Positions 54,717-63,532 of a DNA stretch of 64,000 bases are shown here, piece after piece. The notes under the pieces were generated by a model. It was not told the DNA's origin and made no database searches. It was given only the letters and a program-made list of their open reading frames with translations. The position numbers and the translations under genes are program-made. Source of the stretch: JBBPYC01 sp038200275 (lineage in GTDB: Bacteria > Pseudomonadota > Gammaproteobacteria > Burkholderiales > Burkholderiaceae_C); the NCBI GenBank assembly GCA_038200275.1, contig JBBPYC010000048.1, forward strand, positions 65,257 through 129,256. Reading direction: 5' to 3'. Position 1 is the first letter of the stretch; every line of letters begins with the position of its first letter.

Positions 54717-54845
54717 GGGGTATTCCTAAAGCTCGAAGTTGGCAGATTACAGGCGGCGCCAGCGGTGAAAATGACACCCGCTGTCGCCTGCTGTGAATCG
54801 TGCAAGCGGCTGATTTTACTGACGACCACCATCGGAATCTGCGCC

Positions 54846-56393
54846 ATGACCGAACCCCTCCTGATCGCGCGCAATGCGCAAACGACCTGCGAACTGCTGC
54901 CTGCGCTGGCCAATCGCCATGGCCTGATCACCGGCGCCACCGGCACCGGCAAAACCGTCACGCTGCAGGCGTTGGCCGAGCGCTTCTCGCGCATCGGCGT
55001 GCCGGTCTTCATGGCCGATGTGAAAGGCGACCTGACCGGCATCAGCCAGCCGGGCACCATCCCACCGAAGATGGCCGCTGTGCTGAAGGAGCGCGGCATC
55101 GCAGCACCCGGACCATTTGCCTGCCCGACCACGCTGTGGGACGTATTCGGCGAACAAGGCCACCCGGTGCGCGCCACCATCCACGACATGGGCCCGTTGC
55201 TGCTCGCGCGCATGTTGAACCTGAACGACACGCAAACCGGCGTGCTCAACGTTGCGTTTCGCATCGCCGACGACAACGCACTGCTGCTGCTCGACCTGAA
55301 AGACTTGCGCGCGATGCTGCAGTACGTCGGCGACAACGCGAGCAGCTTCACCACGCAATACGGCAACGTCAGTACGGCGAGCATCGGCGCGATTCAGCGC
55401 GGCCTGTTGCAGATCGAGACCCAGGGCGGCGACAAATTCTTCGGTGAGCCGATGTTGAACATCGCCGACCTGATGCAGACCGATTCGGCCGGCCACGGCA
55501 TGATCAACGTGCTGGCCGCCGACAAGCTGATGCTCGCGCCGCGCCTGTACGCAACGTTTTTGCTGTGGTTACTGTCCGAGCTGTTCGAGCAACTGCCTGA
55601 GATCGGCGACCCGGACAAGCCCAAATTCGTTTTCTTCTTTGACGAAGCACACCTGCTGTTCAGCGATGCGCCGAAGGTGCTGATCGAGCGCATCGAACTG
55701 GTCGTGCGGCTGGTGCGCTCCAAAGGCGTCGGCGTGTACTTCGTGACGCAGAATCCCCTCGATATTCCGGACACCGTGCTCGGGCAGTTGGGCAACCGCG
55801 TGCAGCACGCGTTGCGCGCCTACACGCCGCGCGATCAGAAGGCCGTGCGCGCCACAGCCGAAACGATGCGGCAAAAACCAGGCCTCGACATCGAGTCGGC
55901 GATCACCGAGCTGGCGGTGGGTGAGGCGTTGATCAGCCTGCTGGACACGAAAGGCCGCCCGAGCATGACCGAACGGGTGTTCGTGATCCCGCCAGGCAGC
56001 CGGATCGGGCCGATCGATGCGGCTGAGCGGCAGCAGTTGCTGAAGGGTTCACTGGTTGCCGGTGTGTACGAAAAGACGGTCGACCGCGAATCGGCTTATG
56101 AGAAGTTGACGGCGCGTGCAGCGCCCACGGCGAACGGCGCTGGCAAAACCACGGCACCGATCGGCACTGCCCCGATCGGCACCAACGCTGGCTCAGCGAG
56201 CAGCGGCGGCAACGAATGGTGGGACATGGCCAAGGAGATTGCGTTCGGCCGCACCGGGCCGCGCGGTGGCCAGCACGACGGGCTGGTGCAGACGATGGCC
56301 AAGTCGGCCGTGCGGACGATGGGAACCACGGCCGGGCGGGAAATATTCCGCGGCGTGCTCGGGGGCATTTTTGGCGGTCGAAAAGGTCGGTGA
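54846..56393 (+). CDS. HerA-like helicase C-terminal domain ATPase (DUF853)
   Basis: ATG 54846 (TEPLLIARNAQTTCELLP) gives 515 residues. Walker A is GATGTGKTVTLQ and Walker B FVFFFDEAHLLF; the segments GVGVYFVTQNPLDIPDTVL and NRVQHALRAYTPRDQKAVR are typical of the DUF853 group. The C-terminal 80 residues are Gly/Thr-rich with WWDMAKEIAFG and GREIFRGVLGGIFGG. The family is related to HerA/FtsK ATPases; the true role is unknown. It stands alone here, with no NurA nuclease gene next to it. Confidence 0.88.
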   Translation: MTEPLLIARNAQTTCELLPALANRHGLITGATGTGKTVTLQALAERFSRIGVPVFMADVKGDLTGISQPGTIPPKMAAVLKERGIAAPGPFACPTTLWDVFGEQGHPVRATIHDMGPLLLARMLNLNDTQTGVLNVAFRIADDNALLLLDLKDLRAMLQYVGDNASSFTTQYGNVSTASIGAIQRGLLQIETQGGDKFFGEPMLNIADLMQTDSAGHGMINVLAADKLMLAPRLYATFLLWLLSELFEQLPEIGDPDKPKFVFFFDEAHLLFSDAPKVLIERIELVVRLVRSKGVGVYFVTQNPLDIPDTVLGQLGNRVQHALRAYTPRDQKAVRATAETMRQKPGLDIESAITELAVGEALISLLDTKGRPSMTERVFVIPPGSRIGPIDAAERQQLLKGSLVAGVYEKTVDRESAYEKLTARAAPTANGAGKTTAPIGTAPIGTNAGSASSGGNEWWDMAKEIAFGRTGPRGGQHDGLVQTMAKSAVRTMGTTAGREIFRGVLGGIFGGRKGR

Positions 56394-56451
56394 GTTGGCG
56401 GTCGGTGCCGACGACACCCACCAAATCGCACGGGTGAACCGACCCGATCGT

Positions 56452-57966
56452 TCAGACCGCCGTTTCAGTGGCTGCAGTGCCGCGCGAGAACCGCCGCACG
56501 ATCGGGGGCACCAGCACCATGGCCACAGCGCAGACCCAAAGCGTGATGGAAATCGGGCTTTCGAACAGAATACCGACCTCGCCGTTCGTGATCGACAACG
56601 CACGGCGCAGGTTTTGCTCCATCAAGTCGCCGAGCACGAACCCGAGAATCAACGGTGCCATCGGCACGCCCTGCTTTCGCAGCAAATAACCGGCTGCACC
56701 GAACACCGCCATCATCACGAGGTCGAACGTGGTCGCATGCACCGCGTACACGCCCACTGCGCTCACGGCCAGGATGCCGGGCACGAGCATCCAGTTTGGC
56801 ACCTGCAGAATTTTCGTGAACACACCGACCAGCGGGATGTTGATCATCAGCAGAATCACGTTGCCGATGAACAGCGACGCGATCAGGCCCCAAACCAGAT
56901 TCGGCTGCTGCGTGAACAGCGCGGGCCCCGGTGTGATGTTGTAGAGCGACAGCGCGCCGACCATCACCGCCGTGGTGCCCGATCCCGGCACGCCCAGAGT
57001 CAGCATCGGCACGAACGAGCCAGCAGCCGATGCGTTGTTGGCCGCCTCTGGCGCCGCCACGCCGCGCACGTCGCCGGTGCCGAACAGCTCGCCGGACTTG
57101 CCAGCCAGGCGCTTTTCCATCGAGTAAGTCATCGCGCTTGCGATCGTTGCGCCGGCACCGGGCAGCACGCCGACGACGAAGCCCACCACGCTGGAGCGGA
57201 ACGTTGGCCACCAGGTGACCTTCATCTCGTGCCAGTTGAACAGGTTGCGGCCGGTTTCCTTGATCAGCCCGCCGCTGCTGTGCTGGTTCTCAAGCATCAA
57301 CAGAATTTCACTGATTGAAAACACGCCGATCACCACCACGATGAACTGGATGCCGTCAGACAGATGCACGTCGTCGCCGGTGAAGCGGTAGACGCCCGAG
57401 TTCGAGTCGAGACCCACGGTGGACAGCGACAGACCGATGATCGCGGCCAACGCGGCTTTCACCGGCGCATCGCCCATCAAACCCGCGATGCACGCGAATG
57501 CGAAGCACATCAGCGCGAAATACTCGGCCGGGCCGAACGCCAGCGCCCAGCGTGCGAGGAGTGGTGCAAACAGCACGATGCCGATGGTCGCGACAATCGA
57601 GCCGACGAACGAGCTCCAGGCCGAGATCGACAGCGCGACACCGCCCAAACCCTTCTTTGCCATCGGATAGCCGTCCAGCGCGGTCATGATCGCGCCGGCG
57701 TCACCAGGCACGTTCAGCAAAATCGACGAGATGCGCCCGCCGTATTCGCAGCCGATGTAGACCGCGGCCAGCAGGATCAGCGCGGTCTCGGCCGGCAGTT
57801 TCATCGCAAACGCAAGTGGCATCAAAATCGCCACCCCGTTGATCGGCCCCAGGCCGGGCAGCATGCCGACGATGGTGCCGATGAACGCACCAAGCGCCGC
57901 CACCAGCAGGTTCATCGGCGACAGCGCTACGCCGAAACCAAGCATCAGTGCATTGAAGGTTTCCAT
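56452..57966 (-). CDS. tctA: Tripartite tricarboxylate transporter large permease
   Basis: Large membrane subunit of a Tct-type secondary carrier for carboxylic acids. ATG 57966 overlaps the tctB stop by 1 base and gives 504 residues with about 11-12 membrane helices. Motifs GMLPGLGPINGVAILMPLAF and GVLPGAGATIASAMTY are the repeated TctA signatures, and LGVPGSGTTAVMVGAL is also typical. It is the last gene of tctC-tctB-tctA. The substrate cannot be read from sequence. Confidence 0.96.
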   Translation of the reverse strand: METFNALMLGFGVALSPMNLLVAALGAFIGTIVGMLPGLGPINGVAILMPLAFAMKLPAETALILLAAVYIGCEYGGRISSILLNVPGDAGAIMTALDGYPMAKKGLGGVALSISAWSSFVGSIVATIGIVLFAPLLARWALAFGPAEYFALMCFAFACIAGLMGDAPVKAALAAIIGLSLSTVGLDSNSGVYRFTGDDVHLSDGIQFIVVVIGVFSISEILLMLENQHSSGGLIKETGRNLFNWHEMKVTWWPTFRSSVVGFVVGVLPGAGATIASAMTYSMEKRLAGKSGELFGTGDVRGVAAPEAANNASAAGSFVPMLTLGVPGSGTTAVMVGALSLYNITPGPALFTQQPNLVWGLIASLFIGNVILLMINIPLVGVFTKILQVPNWMLVPGILAVSAVGVYAVHATTFDLVMMAVFGAAGYLLRKQGVPMAPLILGFVLGDLMEQNLRRALSITNGEVGILFESPISITLWVCAVAMVLVPPIVRRFSRGTAATETAV

Positions 57967-58412
57967 CAGTGACCTCCGAAGACGACGCTCAGCACGCCCG
58001 TGGGCAGCACCACGTCGAGCAGTTTGTCGAACAACAGATAAAGCCCGAGGCCGAGGCCCACGCCGCCGGCCAGTGACTTCAGCCAGCTGCCGCCGAACGC
58101 CATGCCGACCGGTACCGCCATCAGCGCGGTCGCCACCGTGAAGCCGAGCGTCTGGAACAACACGGCATAAATCAATACGGTCAGCGCGCACAACACGATC
58201 GGCTTCATCTCGTGGAAGCGGAAGCTGCCACCGCCCATCGTCGGCTTGATCACGAGCCAGCCGCCCGCGATCGCCATCAGTGCGGCAAGCAGCAACGGAA
58301 AGGCGCGCGGTCCGACGGGTTCGTAGGAAATGGCAGCGGCGTAGCCCTGCGCAGCCCAGGCCATGCCTGCGGCCGCGACCACACAAACCGCGCCGAGAAG
58401 GCGGTCACTCAT
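57966..58412 (-). CDS. tctB: Tripartite tricarboxylate transporter small permease
   Basis: A 148-residue protein with four membrane helices (LGAVCVVAAAGMAWAA, FPLLLAALMAIAGGWLV, IVLCALTVLIYAVLFQTLG and LAGGVGLGLGLYLLF). YEPVGPRAFPLLLA is the typical TctB segment. It lies between tctC and tctA and would pair with TctA. Confidence 0.92.
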   Translation of the reverse strand: MSDRLLGAVCVVAAAGMAWAAQGYAAAISYEPVGPRAFPLLLAALMAIAGGWLVIKPTMGGGSFRFHEMKPIVLCALTVLIYAVLFQTLGFTVATALMAVPVGMAFGGSWLKSLAGGVGLGLGLYLLFDKLLDVVLPTGVLSVVFGGH

Positions 58413-58432
58413 GGAAGTCTTTCAGTTGAGAG

Positions 58433-58462
58433 AAAAAAATGGCTGCGAATGACGCAGCCATT
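58433..58462 (-). terminator. Rho-independent terminator between tctC and tctB
   Basis: Read on the minus strand, AATGGCTGCG and CGCAGCCATT form a 10-base stem with a 5-base loop, followed by a run of T residues. It lies after tctC and just before tctB, so it should stop most transcripts and keep tctBA at lower levels than the binding protein. Confidence 0.85.
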
Positions 58463-58536
58463 GGGAGCAAACGGGAGCGAAACAATACCGGGCAACGCCC
58501 ATGGTTGACCCGGTACCGCATCAATTCTTTGCAGCG

Positions 58537-59523
58537 TTATTTGGCTGGCGTCACCGCGAGACCGAAGTCTTTCGCAAGCGTTCGGTAGTAGTCAACGCGC
58601 TTTTTCATATAAGCGTCGGCTTCCGGGCCCGTGAGATCGAACGGGAACAACCCGCGCTCAGCGCGCAGTTTGTCGAACTCGGGGCTTTCCATCATCTTCT
58701 TGAAGGTGTTGACCCAAACCGCGAAGTCGGCGTCACTGACCTTCGGCCCCATGTAGAAGCCGCGGATGATCGGCCAGTCGATGTCGGCGCCCTGCTCTTT
58801 CGCAGTCGCCACGTTCGCGAGGTCGCCCGACAGCCGCTTGTCGGTCATCACCGCCAGCACACGAATCTTGGTGCCGGCCTTCATCTGCTGCGCGGCTTCC
58901 GATGCGTCGCCTGAATAGACCTGCACGTGGCCGCCTTGCAGCGCGGTGATCGCTTCACCGCCACCCTCAAACGCGACAAACCGCATCTTTTTCGGATCGA
59001 CACCGGCGGCCTTGGCGATCAGCGCGGCCTTCATCCAGTCTTGGCTGCCGACGGTGCCGCCCGCGCCGAGTACGACCTTGGTCGGATCGGCTTTCAACGC
59101 GGCAAGCACGTCTTTCAGCGACTTGAACGGCGACGAATCGCTGACGATGATCGCGCCGTAGTCGGCACCTACCGCAGCCAGCCAGCGTACGTCGTTCTCG
59201 TTGTAGCGGCCGAACTTGCCCTGCGCGAGGTTCAATAGTGAACCGCCCGAAAAAGCGACGATCGTGTTGTCGTCGGCCGGACGCTGTGCGATCACCGTGT
59301 TGTAGGCCACAGCGCCAATGCCGCCGGGCATGTAGGTCACGCGCATGGGTCCTGAGATGAACTTGCCTTCGAGCAGGGCGGTTTGTGCGAGTTTGCAGGT
59401 CAGATCGAAGCCGCCGCCGGGCTTGGCCGGCGCGATGCATTCGGTCTTGTCAAGGGGTCCGGCGGCCGCGATCGCGGTGATACCAGCCAGGAATAGGGAC
59501 ACGGCGAGGCGCTTGATTTGCAT
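58537..59523 (-). CDS. tctC: Tripartite tricarboxylate transporter substrate-binding protein
   Basis: A 328-residue periplasmic receptor with a signal peptide (KRLAVSLFLAGITAIAAAG). The mature protein begins with LDKTECIAPAKPGGGFDLTC, the Bug/TctC pattern that binds carboxylates. VLGAGGTVGSQDWMKAAL and GGGEAITALQGGHVQVYSGD are family segments. It is the first gene of the operon. No tctDE two-component genes are beside it. Confidence 0.94.
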   Translation of the reverse strand: MQIKRLAVSLFLAGITAIAAAGPLDKTECIAPAKPGGGFDLTCKLAQTALLEGKFISGPMRVTYMPGGIGAVAYNTVIAQRPADDNTIVAFSGGSLLNLAQGKFGRYNENDVRWLAAVGADYGAIIVSDSSPFKSLKDVLAALKADPTKVVLGAGGTVGSQDWMKAALIAKAAGVDPKKMRFVAFEGGGEAITALQGGHVQVYSGDASEAAQQMKAGTKIRVLAVMTDKRLSGDLANVATAKEQGADIDWPIIRGFYMGPKVSDADFAVWVNTFKKMMESPEFDKLRAERGLFPFDLTGPEADAYMKKRVDYYRTLAKDFGLAVTPAK

Positions 59524-59757
59524 GGGAGTCTCCGATCGAAATGGGTTCTGGCCGTTCGATGCAAGTCGATCGAAAGGTCTGGTCCGACTCTACCGGGCTT
59601 CGGCTTTCAAGCCGCTCTGAAGCCGGTCGCATTCGACCTAGGGAAAACCCCAGTTTTGCCGTGCATTACGGAGGACAGCAGCTGCAGCGGAGCGGTCCGC
59701 CCGAATCTGTTCAGACCCGCGTGCGGCCGCGATCGCCGCAACCGACGTGCCCCACCG
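59524..59757. other. Gap between uvrD end and tctC start
   Basis: A 234-base region upstream of tctC, which should hold its promoter. It contains a small hairpin (CGGCTT/AAGCCG, 59601-59614). I see no gene and no convincing promoter. Confidence 0.35.
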
Positions 59758-62220
59758 TCACTCCACCGGAGTCAACTTCGCCACCGACAGCGCGAGCCAC
59801 TTCACCCCATGTCGCGGAAAATTGATCTGTGCGCGTGCGTCGTCGCCGCTGCCTTCGAGCAACAGGACTGTGCCCTCGCCGAACTTGTTATGAAATACTT
59901 TTTGCGAAACCTTCAAGCCATGTGTCGGTGCCGGCACGTTGCGCGCAACCGGCGCGTTGCCTGAGAACGTCCCGTAATCCGGCGCGTTTTTGATACCGAA
60001 ACGGCCACCCGCGCTGAACCCGCCTTCACTTCCTGCTCCGAAACCCATAGCTGATCGCCCGTATGCCGGTGCCTTCGGCGCGATCCACTTCAGCGCCTCT
60101 TCCGGCAACTCGTCGAAGAACCGGCTCTTCAAGTTGTAGCGTGTCTGGCCATGCAGCAGCCGGGTCTGCGAATGGCTCAAGTACAGGCGCTTTCGGGCCC
60201 GCGTGATCGCCACATACATCAGCCGGCGCTCTTCTTCAAGTCCATCCCGATCGGTCGTCGAGTTCTCATGCGGGAACAAACCTTCTTCCATGCCGGTGAT
60301 GAACACCGCATCGAACTCCAGCCCCTTGGATGAGTGCACGGTCATCAGCTGAATTGCATCCTGGCCGGCCTGCGCCTGATTGTCACCGGCTTCGAGCGCG
60401 GCATGGGTCAGAAACGCGGCAAGCGGGCTCAGCGCCTCGCCGGTTTCCGCATCGGGTGCCAGCGGCGCAGTCGAACCGCGGGCGCTGGTCAGTGGCTCAT
60501 CGAGCAGCGGCTGCTGCAAGTCGATCCCCTGGCTCACCGGGCTTTGCCGCAGTTCGTCGATCGGCAGCGCTACGGCGTCCCGGCCGAAGCCTTCCTGCAT
60601 CACAAAGCTCTCAGCCGCGTTGATCAACTCTTCCAGGTTGTTCACGCGCTCGGCGCCTTCCCGGTCCGCCTTGTAGTGGTCAAGCAGCCCGCTCTTGTCG
60701 AGCATCTGCTCGATGATCTCGCGCAACGTGGAGCCGGCCGTGCGCTCGCGCAGCACGTCGATCATCGCAACGAACGCAGCGATGTTGGCGCCGGTGCGCC
60801 CGGTCAAGGTGCTGACCGCGTCGTGCAGCGAGCAGCCCGCCGAACGCGCGGCGTCCTGCAACTGCTCCAGGCTGCGCGCGCCGATGCCGCGCGCCGGAAA
60901 ATTCACCGCACGCATGAAGCTCGTGTCGTCGTGCGGGTTTTCCAGCAACCGCAGATAGGCCAGCGCATGCTTGATCTCGGCGCGCTCAAAGAACCGCAGG
61001 CCGCCGTAGACGCGGTACGGCACCGCCGCGTTGAACAGCGCGGTCTCGATCACACGGCTCTGCGCATTGCTGCGGTAAAGCAGCGCGATTTGCTGGCGCT
61101 GGAAACCGTCGTTTTTCACGAGCTGGCGGATCTCATCGACGATCCATTGCGCCTCGTCCAGGTCGCGCGCGGCTTCGAACACGCGCACCGGCTCGCCAGG
61201 GCCCTGCACCGTGCGCAGGTTCTTGCCCAATCGGCGCGTGTTGTGGCCGATCAGCGCGTTGGCGGAGTCGAGGATGTTCGAGTAGCTGCGGTAGTTCTGC
61301 TCGAGCTTGATCTGGTGCTTCACGTCAAACTCGCGCACAAAGTCGGCCATGTTGCCCACGCGCGCCCCGCGGAACGCATAGATGCTCTGGTCGTCGTCGC
61401 CGACCGCCATCACCGCGCCGCCCTTGCCTGGTTCATCCAGGCCGGCCAGCATCTTGATCCACGCATATTGCAGCTTGTTGGTGTCCTGAAATTCATCGAT
61501 CAGGATGTGCCGAAACCGCTGCTGGTAATGCGTGCGAATCGGCTCGTGTTCGCGCAACAGCTCATAACTTCGCAGCAGCAGCTCGGCGAAATCGACCACG
61601 CCTTCGCGCTGGCATTGGGCTTCGTACAGTTGATACAGCTCGATCTTTTTGCGCGAATCGGCGTCGGTTGCCTCCACTGCGCCCGGGCGCAGGCCGTCTT
61701 CCTTGGCACCGTTGATGAACCATTGCAGCTGCTTGGGCGGAAAGCGCTCGTCGTCCACGCCGTACTGCTTGCACAGGCGTTTGACTGCGCTCAACTGGTC
61801 CTGCGTATCGAGAATCTGAAAGCTCTGCGGCAGGTTCGCCGCTTTGTGATGCGCGCGCAAAAACCGGTTGCACAGCCCGTGAAACGTGCCGATCCACATG
61901 CCGCGCAGGCTGATCGGCAGCTGCGCGCCCAGCCGGGTCAGCATCTCCTTGGCGGCCTTGTTCGTGAACGTAACGGCCAGGATGCCGCCGGGCGAGGCTT
62001 CGCGCCGCTCCAGCAGCCAGGCGATGCGCGTGGTGAGTACGCGCGTCTTGCCGGAGCCAGCACCCGCCAGGATTAGCGCATGTTCGGGCGGCAGCACGAC
62101 GGCCGCGCGCTGTTCGTCGTTCAGTTGCCCGATCAGCTTGTGCTCGAACGGCGGCGTCTGGGGGGGATGGGGAGGCGGAGCGTTGGGCGACGAATCGTCC
62201 GGGGCAAGCGTGGCAGACAT
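59758..62220 (-). CDS. uvrD: ATP-dependent DNA helicase UvrD/PcrA/Rep family
   Basis: An 820-residue superfamily 1A helicase for excision and mismatch repair. Motif I is LAGAGSGKTRVL, motif Ia AVTFTNKAAKEM, motif II LIDEFQDTN, motif III AVGDDDQSIYAFRGA and motif VI YVAITRARKRLYL. The N-terminal 30 residues are Pro-rich and non-conserved; the helicase starts near LIGQLNDEQRAAV. The C-terminal VSQKVFHNKFGEGTVL is the Tudor-like element typical of UvrD/PcrA. Confidence 0.94.
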   Translation of the reverse strand: MSATLAPDDSSPNAPPPHPPQTPPFEHKLIGQLNDEQRAAVVLPPEHALILAGAGSGKTRVLTTRIAWLLERREASPGGILAVTFTNKAAKEMLTRLGAQLPISLRGMWIGTFHGLCNRFLRAHHKAANLPQSFQILDTQDQLSAVKRLCKQYGVDDERFPPKQLQWFINGAKEDGLRPGAVEATDADSRKKIELYQLYEAQCQREGVVDFAELLLRSYELLREHEPIRTHYQQRFRHILIDEFQDTNKLQYAWIKMLAGLDEPGKGGAVMAVGDDDQSIYAFRGARVGNMADFVREFDVKHQIKLEQNYRSYSNILDSANALIGHNTRRLGKNLRTVQGPGEPVRVFEAARDLDEAQWIVDEIRQLVKNDGFQRQQIALLYRSNAQSRVIETALFNAAVPYRVYGGLRFFERAEIKHALAYLRLLENPHDDTSFMRAVNFPARGIGARSLEQLQDAARSAGCSLHDAVSTLTGRTGANIAAFVAMIDVLRERTAGSTLREIIEQMLDKSGLLDHYKADREGAERVNNLEELINAAESFVMQEGFGRDAVALPIDELRQSPVSQGIDLQQPLLDEPLTSARGSTAPLAPDAETGEALSPLAAFLTHAALEAGDNQAQAGQDAIQLMTVHSSKGLEFDAVFITGMEEGLFPHENSTTDRDGLEEERRLMYVAITRARKRLYLSHSQTRLLHGQTRYNLKSRFFDELPEEALKWIAPKAPAYGRSAMGFGAGSEGGFSAGGRFGIKNAPDYGTFSGNAPVARNVPAPTHGLKVSQKVFHNKFGEGTVLLLEGSGDDARAQINFPRHGVKWLALSVAKLTPVE

Positions 62221-62329
62221 AGCCGACCATTCTAGAAAATGCCGCCATCCGCCAAGTCACTGCACGGGTTGCTGCATCATCGATCGCCCGGTCATCCGGT
62301 GGCCCACAGCGGGCATTAAGCTGCTGGCC

Positions 62330-63070
62330 ATGAACCCGCGCTATTTGCTGAATCCGATTCTGCTGCTGGGCAGTGGTCTGCTGAGCGTTGCCCACGCCGC
62401 TGAGCCTTCCGCGCTGTGCACGAGCGACGACCGTCCGGCACCCACCCAGTTGGTTGAACGATTCATCAACGCCGACTGTGCCGATTGCTGGACGAATCCC
62501 CTGCGCCCGGATGCAGCCACTGGAGGCACCGTGACGCTCGACTGGATCGCGCCCGGGCCGCTGGAAGATCAAGGCGCACTCTATGCAGCAGCGCGAGTCG
62601 ATGCGCTTGCACGGTTAAAGGCGCTTGGGCGCAAGGTTCCTTCCTGCACTGAGATCCGCGAGCAGGCGGTGCAGCAAGGCCCCTCAGCCGAGGCAAGCGC
62701 GCTACGCGTCGCGCATGGACGCGCGGTGGGCAATTACCTCGGCACATCGATCGAATGGCGCCATGCCCCACCCGGCCACTGGCGCGCCTGGCTGCTGATG
62801 GTGGAGGAACTGCCGGCCGGCACCGCGGGCTCACCAACCGCGCGGCAGTTGGTGCGCAACAGCTTGCAGCTCGACTGGGTCGTGCCGCTGGCGGGTCGGC
62901 AAGAAACGCCAACCGTGTGGTCCGAACTGCGGCCGATGCAGATTCCGATCGGCGCGCATGCGGATCGACTGCGGGTAATTGGCTTCATCGAACTGCTTGA
63001 CCCGACGCCACCAGGTCAAGCACCCCGACTTGTCGCGCTCTCGCAATCGCGATGCGAAGGACAGCCTTGA
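62330..63070 (+). CDS. Secreted protein with CxxC motif, unknown function
   Basis: ATG 62330 (NPRYLLNPILLLGSGLLSVAHA) gives 246 residues with a signal peptide of about 22. Near residue 45 the sequence QLVERFINADCADCWTNP has Cys-Ala-Asp-Cys in a context like thioredoxin-fold proteins (beta strand, CxxC, helix). Four more Cys are visible (CTSDD, SCTEIR, SRCEG and others), so disulfides are likely. The rest is beta-rich. I do not recognise the family. It is divergent from uvrD and convergent with the ACP gene. Confidence 0.68.
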   Translation: MNPRYLLNPILLLGSGLLSVAHAAEPSALCTSDDRPAPTQLVERFINADCADCWTNPLRPDAATGGTVTLDWIAPGPLEDQGALYAAARVDALARLKALGRKVPSCTEIREQAVQQGPSAEASALRVAHGRAVGNYLGTSIEWRHAPPGHWRAWLLMVEELPAGTAGSPTARQLVRNSLQLDWVVPLAGRQETPTVWSELRPMQIPIGAHADRLRVIGFIELLDPTPPGQAPRLVALSQSRCEGQP

Positions 63071-63100
63071 GCCTGAACCGCAACGTCCCGCTGCGCGTGT

Positions 63101-63352
63101 TCAGCCGGTGGTCTTGATCCGCACGAAGTCACACAATGAGCCGACGGTCGCAAACGTCGCACCTTCGATCTCGTCGTCGTCGACCACGATGTCGAAATGC
63201 TCTTCGAGCCGTGTGATCAAGGTCACCACCGCCATCGAATCGAGTTCGGGGATGGCCCCCAGCAGATGGGTCTCGCGCGTGAAGGCCGATGTGCGGCCCT
63301 TCAGACTCAGCACCTCGTCAAGCAGTTTCAAAACTTCCTTCGTGATATCCAT
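63101..63352 (-). CDS. Orphan acyl carrier protein
   Basis: ATG 63352 (DITKEVLKLLDEVLSLKG) gives 83 residues. The phosphopantetheine serine is in GAIPELDSMAVVTLI (Asp-Ser-Met, where classical AcpP has Asp-Ser-Leu). Acidic helix II-III sequence RLEEHFDIVVDDDEIEGATF is typical. No ketosynthase or acyltransferase gene is next to it, so it is not the fatty-acid AcpP; it may serve an acyl-modifying or exopolysaccharide system beyond the window. No partner is visible upstream, where guaC is divergent. Confidence 0.85.
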   Translation of the reverse strand: MDITKEVLKLLDEVLSLKGRTSAFTRETHLLGAIPELDSMAVVTLITRLEEHFDIVVDDDEIEGATFATVGSLCDFVRIKTTG

Positions 63353-63532
63353 GAATTGCACCGGCTCGTATAGTTGACCCAACGCGAAGCCACTGCGGCT
63401 CGCTGGGATGGTTGGTGGATTCTAGGGTTCGGGTTTTTGACCCGACCTGAACTTTGCTGCAATTGCAGCCATCAATCTGCCGCACTCCCGCCCCCCTCGC
63501 TTTTTCCTCCGAACCTTATTCGTTAGCGCCCA

